NCBI GenBank assembly: GCA_937925595.1
Contig: CALALQ010000185.1
Location: 1 to 5,609 of the forward strand
DNA length: 5,609 nt
Origin: an uncultured Demequina sp.
GTDB taxonomy: Bacteria > Actinomycetota > Actinomycetes > Actinomycetales > Demequinaceae
Direction: 5' to 3'
The notes below the pieces were generated by a model. It was not told the DNA's origin. It worked only from the letters and a program-made list of their open reading frames with translations, and did no database searches. The position numbers and the translations under genes are program-made. Below, one piece after another: positions 1 to 5,037 of this stretch (positions are counted from its first letter, which is position 1; every line of letters begins with the position of its first letter).

Positions 1-1
1 C

Positions 2-364
2 GAGTGCGCCGGGGTCTCGCGCGAGGACGGGTATGAGGCGGGCAGAGCGCTTCTGACGGAGGCCGAGCGCCCGACGGCGATCGTGTGCCAAGCGGACGTG
101 CTCGCCGCGGGAGTCATCGACGCGGCTCGGGACCTGGGCCTCAGCGTGCCGGAGGACCTCTCCGTGAGCGGCTTCGACGCCTTGACGGGGGCGCCGTACG
201 ACGCGCTGGATCTGACCTCGGTGGACCACAGTCCGCTTGAGCGTGGGGGAGCGGTGGCACGCTGGATCGTCGCTAGGGCCGAAGGGCGCGTGGCGCCCCG
301 ATCGCCGATTCCGACCACGGTGCGCTGGGGCACGACGACGGGGCCCGCTCCGAAGTCCGTCTGA
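2..364 (+). CDS. LacI/GalR-family transcriptional repressor, C-terminal part (start outside window)
   Basis: The last 120 codons of a LacI/GalR-type regulator, ending at TGA 362-364; the N-terminal helix-turn-helix and first half of the effector domain lie upstream of the window. The sequence runs [19 protein letters not shown] and then [16 protein letters not shown], the usual C-terminal subdomain signature of the family (alternating strands and helices of the periplasmic-binding-protein fold, with VPEDxSVxGFD near the sugar pocket). The following [13 protein letters not shown] stretch matches the segment that normally reads TTVxQP or similar and leads into the dimer interface. Family members repress sugar or nucleoside catabolic genes and release DNA on binding a small ligand. 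The ligand and targets cannot be read here because the DNA-binding part and upstream neighbours are missing. It runs in the same direction as proS but is functionally unrelated, so the two are probably adjacent rather than co-regulated. Family assignment is secure, specificity unknown. Confidence 0.88.
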   Translation, partial: ECAGVSREDGYEAGRALLTEAERPTAIVCQADVLAAGVIDAARDLGLSVPEDLSVSGFDALTGAPYDALDLTSVDHSPLERGGAVARWIVARAEGRVAPRSPIPTTVRWGTTTGPAPKSV

Positions 365-395
365 CGGGCCCCGGGCACGGCACTACGCTTGGAAC
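361..395 (+). promoter_or_regulatory. Candidate proS promoter giving a leaderless transcript
   Basis: A -35-like ctgacg (361-366, 4 of 6 to TTGACA) overlaps the stop codon of the upstream regulator. After a 17-base spacer comes tacgct (384-389), which keeps the TAnnnT pattern of actinobacterial -10 boxes. Transcription 7 bases past the -10 box would start at A396, the first base of the proS ATG, so the mRNA would have no leader. In agreement, there is no purine-rich Shine-Dalgarno sequence before ATG 396 (upstream bases read acgcttggaac). Leaderless mRNAs are common in actinobacteria. The hexamer matches are modest, so this is a reasoned candidate rather than a certain promoter. Confidence 0.45.
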
Positions 396-2165
396 ATGCT
401 TCGCATGTCCACGCTGTTCCTGCGCACCCTCCGTGAAGACCCGGCCGACGCCGAGGTCGCCTCCCACAAGCTGCTGGTTCGCGCCGGCTACATTCGCCGC
501 GCCGCCCCAGGCATCTACACGTGGCTGCCGCTGGGACTGCGCGTGCTTGCGAAGGTCGAGCAGATCGTGCGCGAGGAGATGGATGCTGCTGGTGCCCAGG
601 AGGTGCACTTCCCGGCGCTGCTTCCCAAGGAGCCGTATGAAGCATCGGGCCGATGGGACGACTATGGGCCCAACATCTTCCGTCTGCAGGACCGCAAGGG
701 CGGCGACTACCTGCTTGCCCCCACGCATGAGGAGATGTTCACGCTGCTCGTCAAGGACCTGTACTCCTCGTACAAGGACCTGCCGCTGCAGATCTATCAG
801 ATCCAAACCAAGTACCGCGATGAGGCGCGCCCCCGCGCGGGTCTGCTGCGTGGCCGCGAGTTCATCATGAAGGACGCGTACTCGTTCGACGTGAGCGACG
901 AAGGGCTTGACGCCTCGTATGCCGCTCAGCGGGCGGCGTATGTGCGCATCTTCGAGCGCCTCGGCCTCGACTACGTCATCGTCTCGGCGATGTCCGGCGC
1001 GATGGGCGGCTCCAAGTCCGAGGAGTTCCTCAGCCCCACGCCCATTGGCGAGGACACCTATGTGCGCTCCCCGGGCGGCTACGCAGCGAACGTCGAGGCG
1101 GTCACCACTCCCGTGCCGCCCCCCATCGATTGGTCCGACGCTCCTGCCGCACACGTCGAGGACACCCCCGACACGCCCACCATCGATTCGCTCGTCGACC
1201 ACGCGAACGCGCACTTCCCGCGCGCGGATCGCCCCTGGACGGCCGCCGACACGCTCAAGAACGTCGTGCTCGCGGTGACCACTCCTGCCGGCGAGCGCTC
1301 GCTGCTCGTGGTGGGCATGCCCGGCGACCGCGACGCTGACATGACTCGCCTCGAGGCCGCGCTGTCGCCCCACCTTGTGGAACCGGCGACGGAAGAGGAC
1401 TTCGCGAAGCACCCCGAGTTGGTCAAGGGCTACATCGGTCCCGCGGTGCTGGGGCCGCAGGCAGGCGAGGACGGCATCCCTTACCTCCTGGACCCGCGCG
1501 TCGTGCCTGGCACACGCTGGATCACCGGCGCCAACGAGCCCGGTCGCCACGTCTTCGACCTCACAGCTGGCCGCGACTTCGAGGCCAACGGCACCATTGA
1601 GGGCGCCACGGTCCGCGATGGCGACCCCGCCCCCGACGGCTCCGGCCCGCTTGAGCTCGCTCGCGGCGTCGAGATCGGCCACATCTTCCAGCTGGGACGC
1701 AAGTACGCGGAGGCGCTCGACCTCAAGGTGCTCGACGAGAACGGCAAGCAGGTCGTCGTCACGATGGGCTCCTACGGCATCGGCGTCACGCGCTGTGTCG
1801 CGCTGCTCGCGGAGAACAACCACGACGAACTCGGCATCGTGTGGCCCGCGCAGGTCGCTCCGTACCACGTCCACGTGGTCGCGACCGGCAAGGACGATGC
1901 GGTCTTCGAGGCGGGCGAGAAGCTCGCTCGCGAGCTTGAGGATGCGGGCATCGAGGTGCTCTACGACGACCGCCCCAAGGTCTCCCCGGGAGTGAAGTTC
2001 AAGGACGCCGAGCTCATCGGCGCGCCGTTCATCCTGGTGGTCGGCCGTGGTCTCGAGACCGGCGAGGTCGAGTTCAAGACTCGCGCCACGGGAGCCTCGG
2101 AGTCCCTGCCCCTGGCCGACGCTGTGGCCACCGTGGCCGCTCGCGTCGCCGACGCGCTCGCTTAG
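396..2165 (+). CDS. proS: Prolyl-tRNA synthetase (ProRS, bacterial type with editing insertion)
   Basis: Encodes a 589-residue cytoplasmic class II aminoacyl-tRNA synthetase that attaches proline to tRNA-Pro using ATP; the length fits bacterial ProRS. The N-terminus [20 protein letters not shown] and the motif 1 region ending FPALLP (about 60-77) are typical. Motif 2 lies at about 134-164 ([11 protein letters not shown], then [11 protein letters not shown]). The INS editing domain, which hydrolyses Ala-tRNA-Pro, spans roughly 222-405, with TLKNV at 286-290 carrying the probable editing lysine, GYIGP at 345-349 and GANEPGRH ending at His385. Motif 3 is GSYGIGVTR at 458-466, and the anticodon-binding domain fills about 487-585 ([13 protein letters not shown] at 530-542). 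ATG 396 is preferred because [12 protein letters not shown] starts are usual in actinobacterial homologues and it fits a leaderless promoter; ATG 405 is the alternative. The open frame extends upstream to 237, but that overlaps the regulator and has no family similarity. The stop codon interlocks with that of the opposing lipoprotein gene. Confidence 0.97.
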   Translation: MLRMSTLFLRTLREDPADAEVASHKLLVRAGYIRRAAPGIYTWLPLGLRVLAKVEQIVREEMDAAGAQEVHFPALLPKEPYEASGRWDDYGPNIFRLQDRKGGDYLLAPTHEEMFTLLVKDLYSSYKDLPLQIYQIQTKYRDEARPRAGLLRGREFIMKDAYSFDVSDEGLDASYAAQRAAYVRIFERLGLDYVIVSAMSGAMGGSKSEEFLSPTPIGEDTYVRSPGGYAANVEAVTTPVPPPIDWSDAPAAHVEDTPDTPTIDSLVDHANAHFPRADRPWTAADTLKNVVLAVTTPAGERSLLVVGMPGDRDADMTRLEAALSPHLVEPATEEDFAKHPELVKGYIGPAVLGPQAGEDGIPYLLDPRVVPGTRWITGANEPGRHVFDLTAGRDFEANGTIEGATVRDGDPAPDGSGPLELARGVEIGHIFQLGRKYAEALDLKVLDENGKQVVVTMGSYGIGVTRCVALLAENNHDELGIVWPAQVAPYHVHVVATGKDDAVFEAGEKLARELEDAGIEVLYDDRPKVSPGVKFKDAELIGAPFILVVGRGLETGEVEFKTRATGASESLPLADAVATVAARVADALA

Positions 2166-3052
2166 TCCGCTGCAGCCGGCTTGGTGCCCGGCAGCGCGGG
2201 AACCTCGCTTGCGGTGAGACCCACGCGGCCCGCCGCGACGTAGTTCTCGTACGCCGCGTTGAGCAGCCACCCCCGGTCTACGACGTCCGCGCCAACAAGC
2301 AGCGCCGCGTAGCGCTCGGCGAGGGCCTTGCGCGCCGCGAGCACGGTTTCGGCTCGCGCTGCCTTCTTGGCCACCGACGCCGCGGGCACGTCATATACGG
2401 GTTCAGTGAGGTCGGGGACTCCCGGCACCGCGAGCAGCGTCTCCACGCGCTCCCTTTCAATGACCGACGCTGCGAGGGCCTGCTCGCGCTCCGCACCCTT
2501 GGAACGGGCGGCGGCCACCTCATAGAGCGAGCGCAGCTTGTCGTGCTCGAGGGCAAGCACTGCGATCTCATCGCGATCGAGCACGCTGTCAGAGCCGGGC
2601 TCGGTTCCGCCGTCGACGACTGTGCCTGGGGCGCTGTCGGGATCCGCAGTCCCCGCGATCGCCGCATGGGACAGCGCAATCGACGCGCACAGTGCCGCGA
2701 GTGGATCGTCTCCAGCCGCGACCATGCAGTCGACAGCCGCGGCTTGCGCCTCAGCAGCGGCCGCCGCAAGGTCGGCCGCCGCGCGGGGAGAGGACGTGGG
2801 CGACACGCCAGCCAGCAGTTCAAGGCGAGCGGGGACGGCTGCTGCCTCAGCGTCGGCCTGGGGACCGGTGGCGAGGTCCGCGGCGGTGCCGACTGCCTGC
2901 TCAAGTGCCGCGATGTGGTCGCGCAGAACGGTGATCTCTGACGGGCTGCGGAACGGCTCGGGATCGGTCTCCAGCCGCCACGAGCACGCGGTGAGGGAGA
3001 CGGCGACCGTGAGCATCGCCACACTCGTCGCTGTCGCCTTCGCCAAGGTCAT
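2162..3052 (-). CDS. Alanine-rich lipoprotein with probable ferritin-like (DUF4439-type) C-terminal module
   Basis: Reverse-strand gene for a 296-residue predicted exported lipoprotein, counting from ATG 3052. The N-terminus MTLAK is followed by a hydrophobic segment and the lipobox LTAC (20-23), so signal peptidase II should cleave before Cys23 and anchor the protein to the outer face of the membrane. Residues 36-135 are Ala-rich and helical, with two further cysteines (Cys109, Cys122) that could form a disulfide. A Gly/Pro/Asp-rich linker (about 136-158) leads to a second helical module (160-280) with [25 protein letters not shown] and [10 protein letters not shown]. This pattern resembles DUF4439, a ferritin-like four-helix fold found beside rimP in actinobacteria; I recall comparable genes (Rv2843/Rv2844) between proS and rimP in Mycobacterium. 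Function is unknown and metal binding is not shown. In-frame ATGs at 3061 and 3064 are alternative starts, and none has a clear ribosome-binding site. Codon use is like that of the neighbours. Confidence 0.8.
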   Translation of the reverse strand: MTLAKATATSVAMLTVAVSLTACSWRLETDPEPFRSPSEITVLRDHIAALEQAVGTAADLATGPQADAEAAAVPARLELLAGVSPTSSPRAAADLAAAAAEAQAAAVDCMVAAGDDPLAALCASIALSHAAIAGTADPDSAPGTVVDGGTEPGSDSVLDRDEIAVLALEHDKLRSLYEVAAARSKGAEREQALAASVIERERVETLLAVPGVPDLTEPVYDVPAASVAKKAARAETVLAARKALAERYAALLVGADVVDRGWLLNAAYENYVAAGRVGLTASEVPALPGTKPAAAD

Positions 3053-3062
3053 GGGCGCCATC

Positions 3063-3098
3063 ATGACATGGGCCAGCGACCCCCCTAGACTGGGGGTC
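3063..3098 (+). promoter_or_regulatory. rimP-nusA-ylxR-infB operon promoter with embedded inverted repeat
   Basis: A -35 box atgaca (3063-3068, 5 of 6 to TTGACA), a 17-base spacer and a -10 box tagact (3086-3091, TAnnnT pattern) point downstream to rimP, with transcription expected near 3098-3099. This is the best promoter match in the window. The -35 box overlaps the start-codon cluster of the divergent lipoprotein gene. The -10 box sits in the 7-base gap between perfect inverted arms gaccccc (3078-3084) and gggggtc (3092-3098), which could be an operator. On the opposite strand ttgacc (3100-3095) resembles a -35 box, but I found no matching -10 box for the lipoprotein gene. Confidence 0.6.
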
Positions 3099-3115
3099 AA
3101 CTTCAGCAACGGCAC

Positions 3116-3122
3116 AGGGAGG
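3116..3122 (+). promoter_or_regulatory. Shine-Dalgarno sequence of rimP
   Basis: The sequence agggagg lies 7 bases before GTG 3130. This decides the rimP start in favour of the GTG over the nearby ATG at 3125, which is in another frame and only 2 bases from the motif. Confidence 0.8.
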
Positions 3123-3129
3123 CGATGGC

Positions 3130-3585
3130 GTGGACATCGAGAACCGCATTGCCCACCTCGCCGCACCCGGTGCGGCGGCAGCAGGGCTCATCGTCGACTC
3201 GGTTTCGATCGAGAAGCACGGGAAGAGCCAGCGCGTGCTCGTGACGGTTGATCTCCCCGATGATGAGCTTGGCTCGGCGTCTCTCGACGCGATCGCGGAG
3301 GCCTCTCGTGCCATCGGCGCCGCGCTTGACGAGGCGAATGTTCCCGCGGACGCCTACACGCTCGAGGTGTCCACCCCCGGGTTGTCGCGACCGCTCACGG
3401 AGCGCCGTCACTTCCTGCGCGCCCGCACGCGACTCGTGGCTCTTGACCTCGTTGACGGCACCATCGTGAAGGGCCGCCTCACGGAGGTCGATGGAGAGGA
3501 CCTGGTGCTCGACGGCGAGCGCCGGATCCCCTTTGCCAGTGTTGTCGTCGGTTCCATCGAGATCGACTTCAAGGGCCAGGGATGA
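3130..3585 (+). CDS. rimP: Ribosome maturation factor RimP
   Basis: A 151-residue cytoplasmic protein needed for late assembly of the 30S ribosomal subunit; in E. coli it helps S12 and neighbouring proteins join the central pseudoknot region. The family hallmark YTLEVSTPGLSRPL is at 76-89, followed by RRHFLRARTRLV, which marks the passage from the N-terminal alpha/beta domain (about 1-90) to the C-terminal SH3-like barrel (about 92-150, with DGTIVKGRLTEVDGEDLVL). Length is normal for the family. Translation starts at GTG, supported by agggagg 7 bases upstream and by the N-terminus reading DIENRIAHLAAP, which resembles other RimP openings. It is the first gene of the operon, and its stop is 3 bases before the nusA ATG, so the two are probably translated in a coupled way. 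The rimP-nusA-infB linkage is widely conserved in bacteria. Confidence 0.96.
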   Translation: MDIENRIAHLAAPGAAAAGLIVDSVSIEKHGKSQRVLVTVDLPDDELGSASLDAIAEASRAIGAALDEANVPADAYTLEVSTPGLSRPLTERRHFLRARTRLVALDLVDGTIVKGRLTEVDGEDLVLDGERRIPFASVVVGSIEIDFKGQG

Positions 3586-3588
3586 CGC

Positions 3589-4608
3589 ATGGACATTGAT
3601 CTGAACGCCCTGCGTGGGCTCGAGAAGGAGAAGGACATTCGCTTCGACGTTCTCGTCGACGCGATTGAGCAGGCGCTCCTGTCCGCGTATCACAAGACGC
3701 CCGGCGCGTATCGGAACGCTCGCGCACACCTCGACCGCGAGACCGGCCTCGTGACGATCCTCGCCCGCGAGGAGCTCTCGGTCGACGAGGACGGCGTTGC
3801 CGAACTGAGCGAGGAGTTCGACCACACTCCGCATGACTTTGGCCGCATCGCCACAGCGACCGCTCGCCAGGTGATCGTGCAGCGACTGCGCCAAGCGGGC
3901 GACGAGGCGGTGCTCGGCGAGTACGCGGACCGCGCGGGACACCTCATCTCCGGCGTGATCCAGCAGTCCGCGGACCCCCGCAATGTGCACGTCGACATCG
4001 GCGACGTCGAGGCCATCCTCCCGCCGCATGAGCAGGTGCCCACGGAGACGTACACGCACGGCGATCGCCTCCGCGCGTATGTGCTCGATGTGAGCCGCGG
4101 CATGAAGGGACCCTCCATCACGCTGTCGCGCACCCACCCCGGTCTTGTGCGCCGCCTGTTCGAGCTTGAGGTTCCGGAGATCGCCGACGGCACCGTCGAG
4201 ATCATGTCTCTCGCTCGCGAGGCCGGCCACCGCACCAAGATTGCCGTCCGCGCGACGGTGCCCGGCGTCAACCCCAAGGGCGCATGCATCGGGCCCATGG
4301 GCGCTCGCGTCCGCGCCGTCATGAGCGAGCTGCGGGGCGAGAAGATCGACATCGTCGACTGGGACGAGGATCCCGCGACGTTCGTCGGCAATGCGCTGTC
4401 CCCGTCCCGTGTGGTCTCCGTCGAGGTTGTCGACGAGGAGGCTAAGGCGGCCCGCGTGATCGTGCCCGACTTCCACCTCTCGCTCGCCATCGGCAAAGAG
4501 GGTCAGAACGCCCGCCTCGCCGCGCGCCTCACCGGCTGGCGCATCGACATTCGCTCGGATGAGGCCCCCGACGTGCCCGGCGCGTCGAAGCCCGGTGCCG
4601 ATTCTTAA
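3589..4608 (+). CDS. nusA: Transcription termination/antitermination factor NusA
   Basis: Encodes a 339-residue RNA polymerase-associated factor that modulates pausing, intrinsic termination and rRNA antitermination. The N-terminal RNA polymerase-binding domain covers about 1-105 ([15 protein letters not shown]). An S1 domain follows at about 115-182 ([21 protein letters not shown], then [12 protein letters not shown]). KH1 is at about 186-280 with the loop [11 protein letters not shown] (231-241), and KH2 at about 281-325 with [20 protein letters not shown] (301-320). The C-terminal acidic repeats of E. coli NusA (about 495 residues) are absent, as is normal for actinobacterial NusA, so this is not a truncation. 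A Shine-Dalgarno-like aggga (3578-3582) inside the end of rimP lies 6 bases before the ATG. The RIPFASV and GSIEIDFKGQG end of RimP and this start leave only 3 non-coding bases, which supports translational coupling. Confidence 0.97.
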   Translation: MDIDLNALRGLEKEKDIRFDVLVDAIEQALLSAYHKTPGAYRNARAHLDRETGLVTILAREELSVDEDGVAELSEEFDHTPHDFGRIATATARQVIVQRLRQAGDEAVLGEYADRAGHLISGVIQQSADPRNVHVDIGDVEAILPPHEQVPTETYTHGDRLRAYVLDVSRGMKGPSITLSRTHPGLVRRLFELEVPEIADGTVEIMSLAREAGHRTKIAVRATVPGVNPKGACIGPMGARVRAVMSELRGEKIDIVDWDEDPATFVGNALSPSRVVSVEVVDEEAKAARVIVPDFHLSLAIGKEGQNARLAARLTGWRIDIRSDEAPDVPGASKPGADS

Positions 4609-4618
4609 GGCGAGCGAG

Positions 4619-4624
4619 TAGAAT
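4619..4624 (+). promoter_or_regulatory. Possible internal -10 box overlapping the ylxR start codon
   Basis: The hexamer tagaat matches TATAAT at 5 of 6 positions and is conspicuous in such GC-rich DNA. It overlaps the ATG of ylxR (4623), so a transcript from it would begin near 4631, inside ylxR, and could carry infB separately. No convincing -35 box stands 16-18 bases upstream (tgccga at 4596-4601 is poor), so this is a weak candidate. Confidence 0.2.
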
Positions 4625-4910
4625 GGTCGAGCCGAGCACGTCGTCTCGAGAAACCCCCACCTCGCACGAAGGCCCTCACAGGCCCCTGCGAACGTGCGTG
4701 GGATGTCGACAGAAGGCAGCTCGGTCGGATCTGGTGAGAGTGACCCTCGTCGACGGCCGTGTCGTCATCGATGAGAAGGCCACTCAGCCTGGCCGCGGCG
4801 CATGGCTGCACCGCAGTCAGGAATGCCTTGACCTGGCGATCAAGCGCAGAGCCTTCGCACGTGCGTTCCGCACGAGCGTGGCTGACGCCTCTTCGCTGGG
4901 ACTCGGCTAA
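4623..4910 (+). CDS. ylxR: YlxR (RnpM-like) small RNA-binding protein
   Basis: A 95-residue basic protein of the YlxR family (DUF448), found between nusA and infB in many Gram-positive bacteria. The hallmark RTCVGCRQKAARSDLVRV starts at residue 23 and contains the CxxC pair (Cys25, Cys28). The second conserved block, GRGAWLHRSQECLDLA, is followed by the basic KRRAFARAFR helix. The fold presents a positively charged surface, and in Bacillus subtilis the homologue (renamed RnpM) binds RNase P RNA and modulates its activity; whether that holds here is inference. The first 20 or so residues (PSTSSRETPTSHEGPH) are polar, probably disordered and not conserved. ATG 4623 is the only plausible start, 14 bases after the nusA stop; aagg at 4607-4610 is a weak, distant ribosome-binding site, so it may depend on ribosomes leaving nusA. 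Confidence 0.93.
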   Translation: MVEPSTSSRETPTSHEGPHRPLRTCVGCRQKAARSDLVRVTLVDGRVVIDEKATQPGRGAWLHRSQECLDLAIKRRAFARAFRTSVADASSLGLG

Positions 4911-4952
4911 CCTAGTTCGTGCCCACCCATCGACAGAACGGGATGAAAGCCC

Positions 4953-4995
4953 ATGAGCACCCGATGAGTACCTCGAAATGAGTACCCAGCAGTAA
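4953..4995 (+). other. Tandem array of three mini-ORFs, each starting ATGAGYACC
   Basis: Three reading frames of 4-5 codons lie in a row, each in a different frame: 4953-4967 (Met-Ser-Thr-Arg, stop TGA), 4964-4981 (Met-Ser-Thr-Ser-Lys, stop TGA) and 4978-4995 (Met-Ser-Thr-Gln-Gln, stop TAA). The first two stops overlap the next start as ATGA, the classical coupling geometry. The first nine bases of each are the same apart from one synonymous change (AGC or AGT for serine), with unit spacings of 11 and 14 bases. A weak ribosome-binding site (ggga, 4940-4943) precedes the first. An in-frame ATG at 4943 would lengthen the second frame to 12 codons. Whether ribosomes use these frames is unknown; a plain sequence duplication is the alternative. 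Confidence 0.5.
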
Positions 4996-4999
4996 CGAT

Positions 5000-5023
5000 G
5001 GTTCGACCCTGTCCGGGCGAACC
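5000..5023 (+). other. Strong hairpin upstream of the infB ribosome-binding site
   Basis: GGTTCG (5000-5005) pairs with CGAACC (5018-5023), and CCC (5007-5009) with GGG (5015-5017). This gives nine base pairs with one bulged A (5006) and a five-base loop. It leaves the Shine-Dalgarno aggag (5029-5033) single-stranded. No T-run follows, so it is not an intrinsic terminator. CCTGTC (5008-5013) can instead pair with GACAGG (5026-5031), covering part of the Shine-Dalgarno sequence; the two structures cannot coexist. Confidence 0.55.
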
Positions 5024-5028
5024 GAGAC

Positions 5029-5033
5029 AGGAG
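5029..5033 (+). promoter_or_regulatory. Shine-Dalgarno sequence of infB
   Basis: The sequence aggag lies 4 bases before GTG 5038. The spacing is slightly short, but this is the only purine-rich match nearby, and it fixes the infB start. Its first three bases fall within the alternative pairing 5008-5013/5026-5031. Confidence 0.75.
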
Positions 5034-5037
5034 AATT

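Larger units (their letters stand above)
4911..5037 (+). promoter_or_regulatory. infB leader region with candidate regulatory elements
   Basis: This 127-base gap is by far the longest between operon genes on this strand and is richer in A and T than the flanking genes. It contains no full-length gene. In order it holds: an unstructured part (4911-4942); three linked mini reading frames (4953-4995); a strong hairpin (5000-5023) with a competing pairing (5008-5013 with 5026-5031); and the Shine-Dalgarno aggag (5029-5033), 4 bases before the infB GTG. A taacct hexamer over the ylxR stop (4908-4913) could be a -10 box, but it lacks a good -35 partner. The layout resembles a translation-controlled leader; this is inferred, not demonstrated. 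Confidence 0.5.

Noticed and set aside
2169..2195. Possible terminator hairpin after proS (GCTG-CCGG arms with a 3-base bulge)
   Set aside because: It is imperfect, has no T-run on either strand, and lies in coding sequence of the opposing gene; GC-rich DNA yields many such stems.
273..2270. A 665-codon open frame on the reverse strand opposite proS
   Set aside because: It mirrors the proS codon structure, a common artefact in GC-rich DNA, has no recognisable domain, and overlaps a certain gene along its whole length.
3125..3127. ATG just upstream of the rimP GTG as an alternative start
   Set aside because: It is in a different frame from RimP and only 2 bases from the Shine-Dalgarno, too close to be used.
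2538..3251. Forward open frame opposite the lipoprotein gene, running into rimP
   Set aside because: Its product is Ser/Ala-rich without domains. The reverse frame has a signal peptide, lipobox and coherent helical modules, and the right end conflicts with rimP.
3103..4476. A 457-codon open frame on the reverse strand opposite rimP and nusA
   Set aside because: Its composition (many Arg, His, Val, Asp) is that expected of an antisense shadow, and both forward genes are certain.
4908..4913. taacct over the ylxR stop as a -10 box for infB
   Set aside because: The TAnnnT pattern fits, but no -35 match sits 16-18 bases upstream; the nearest (ctgacg, 4882-4887) is 20 bases away.
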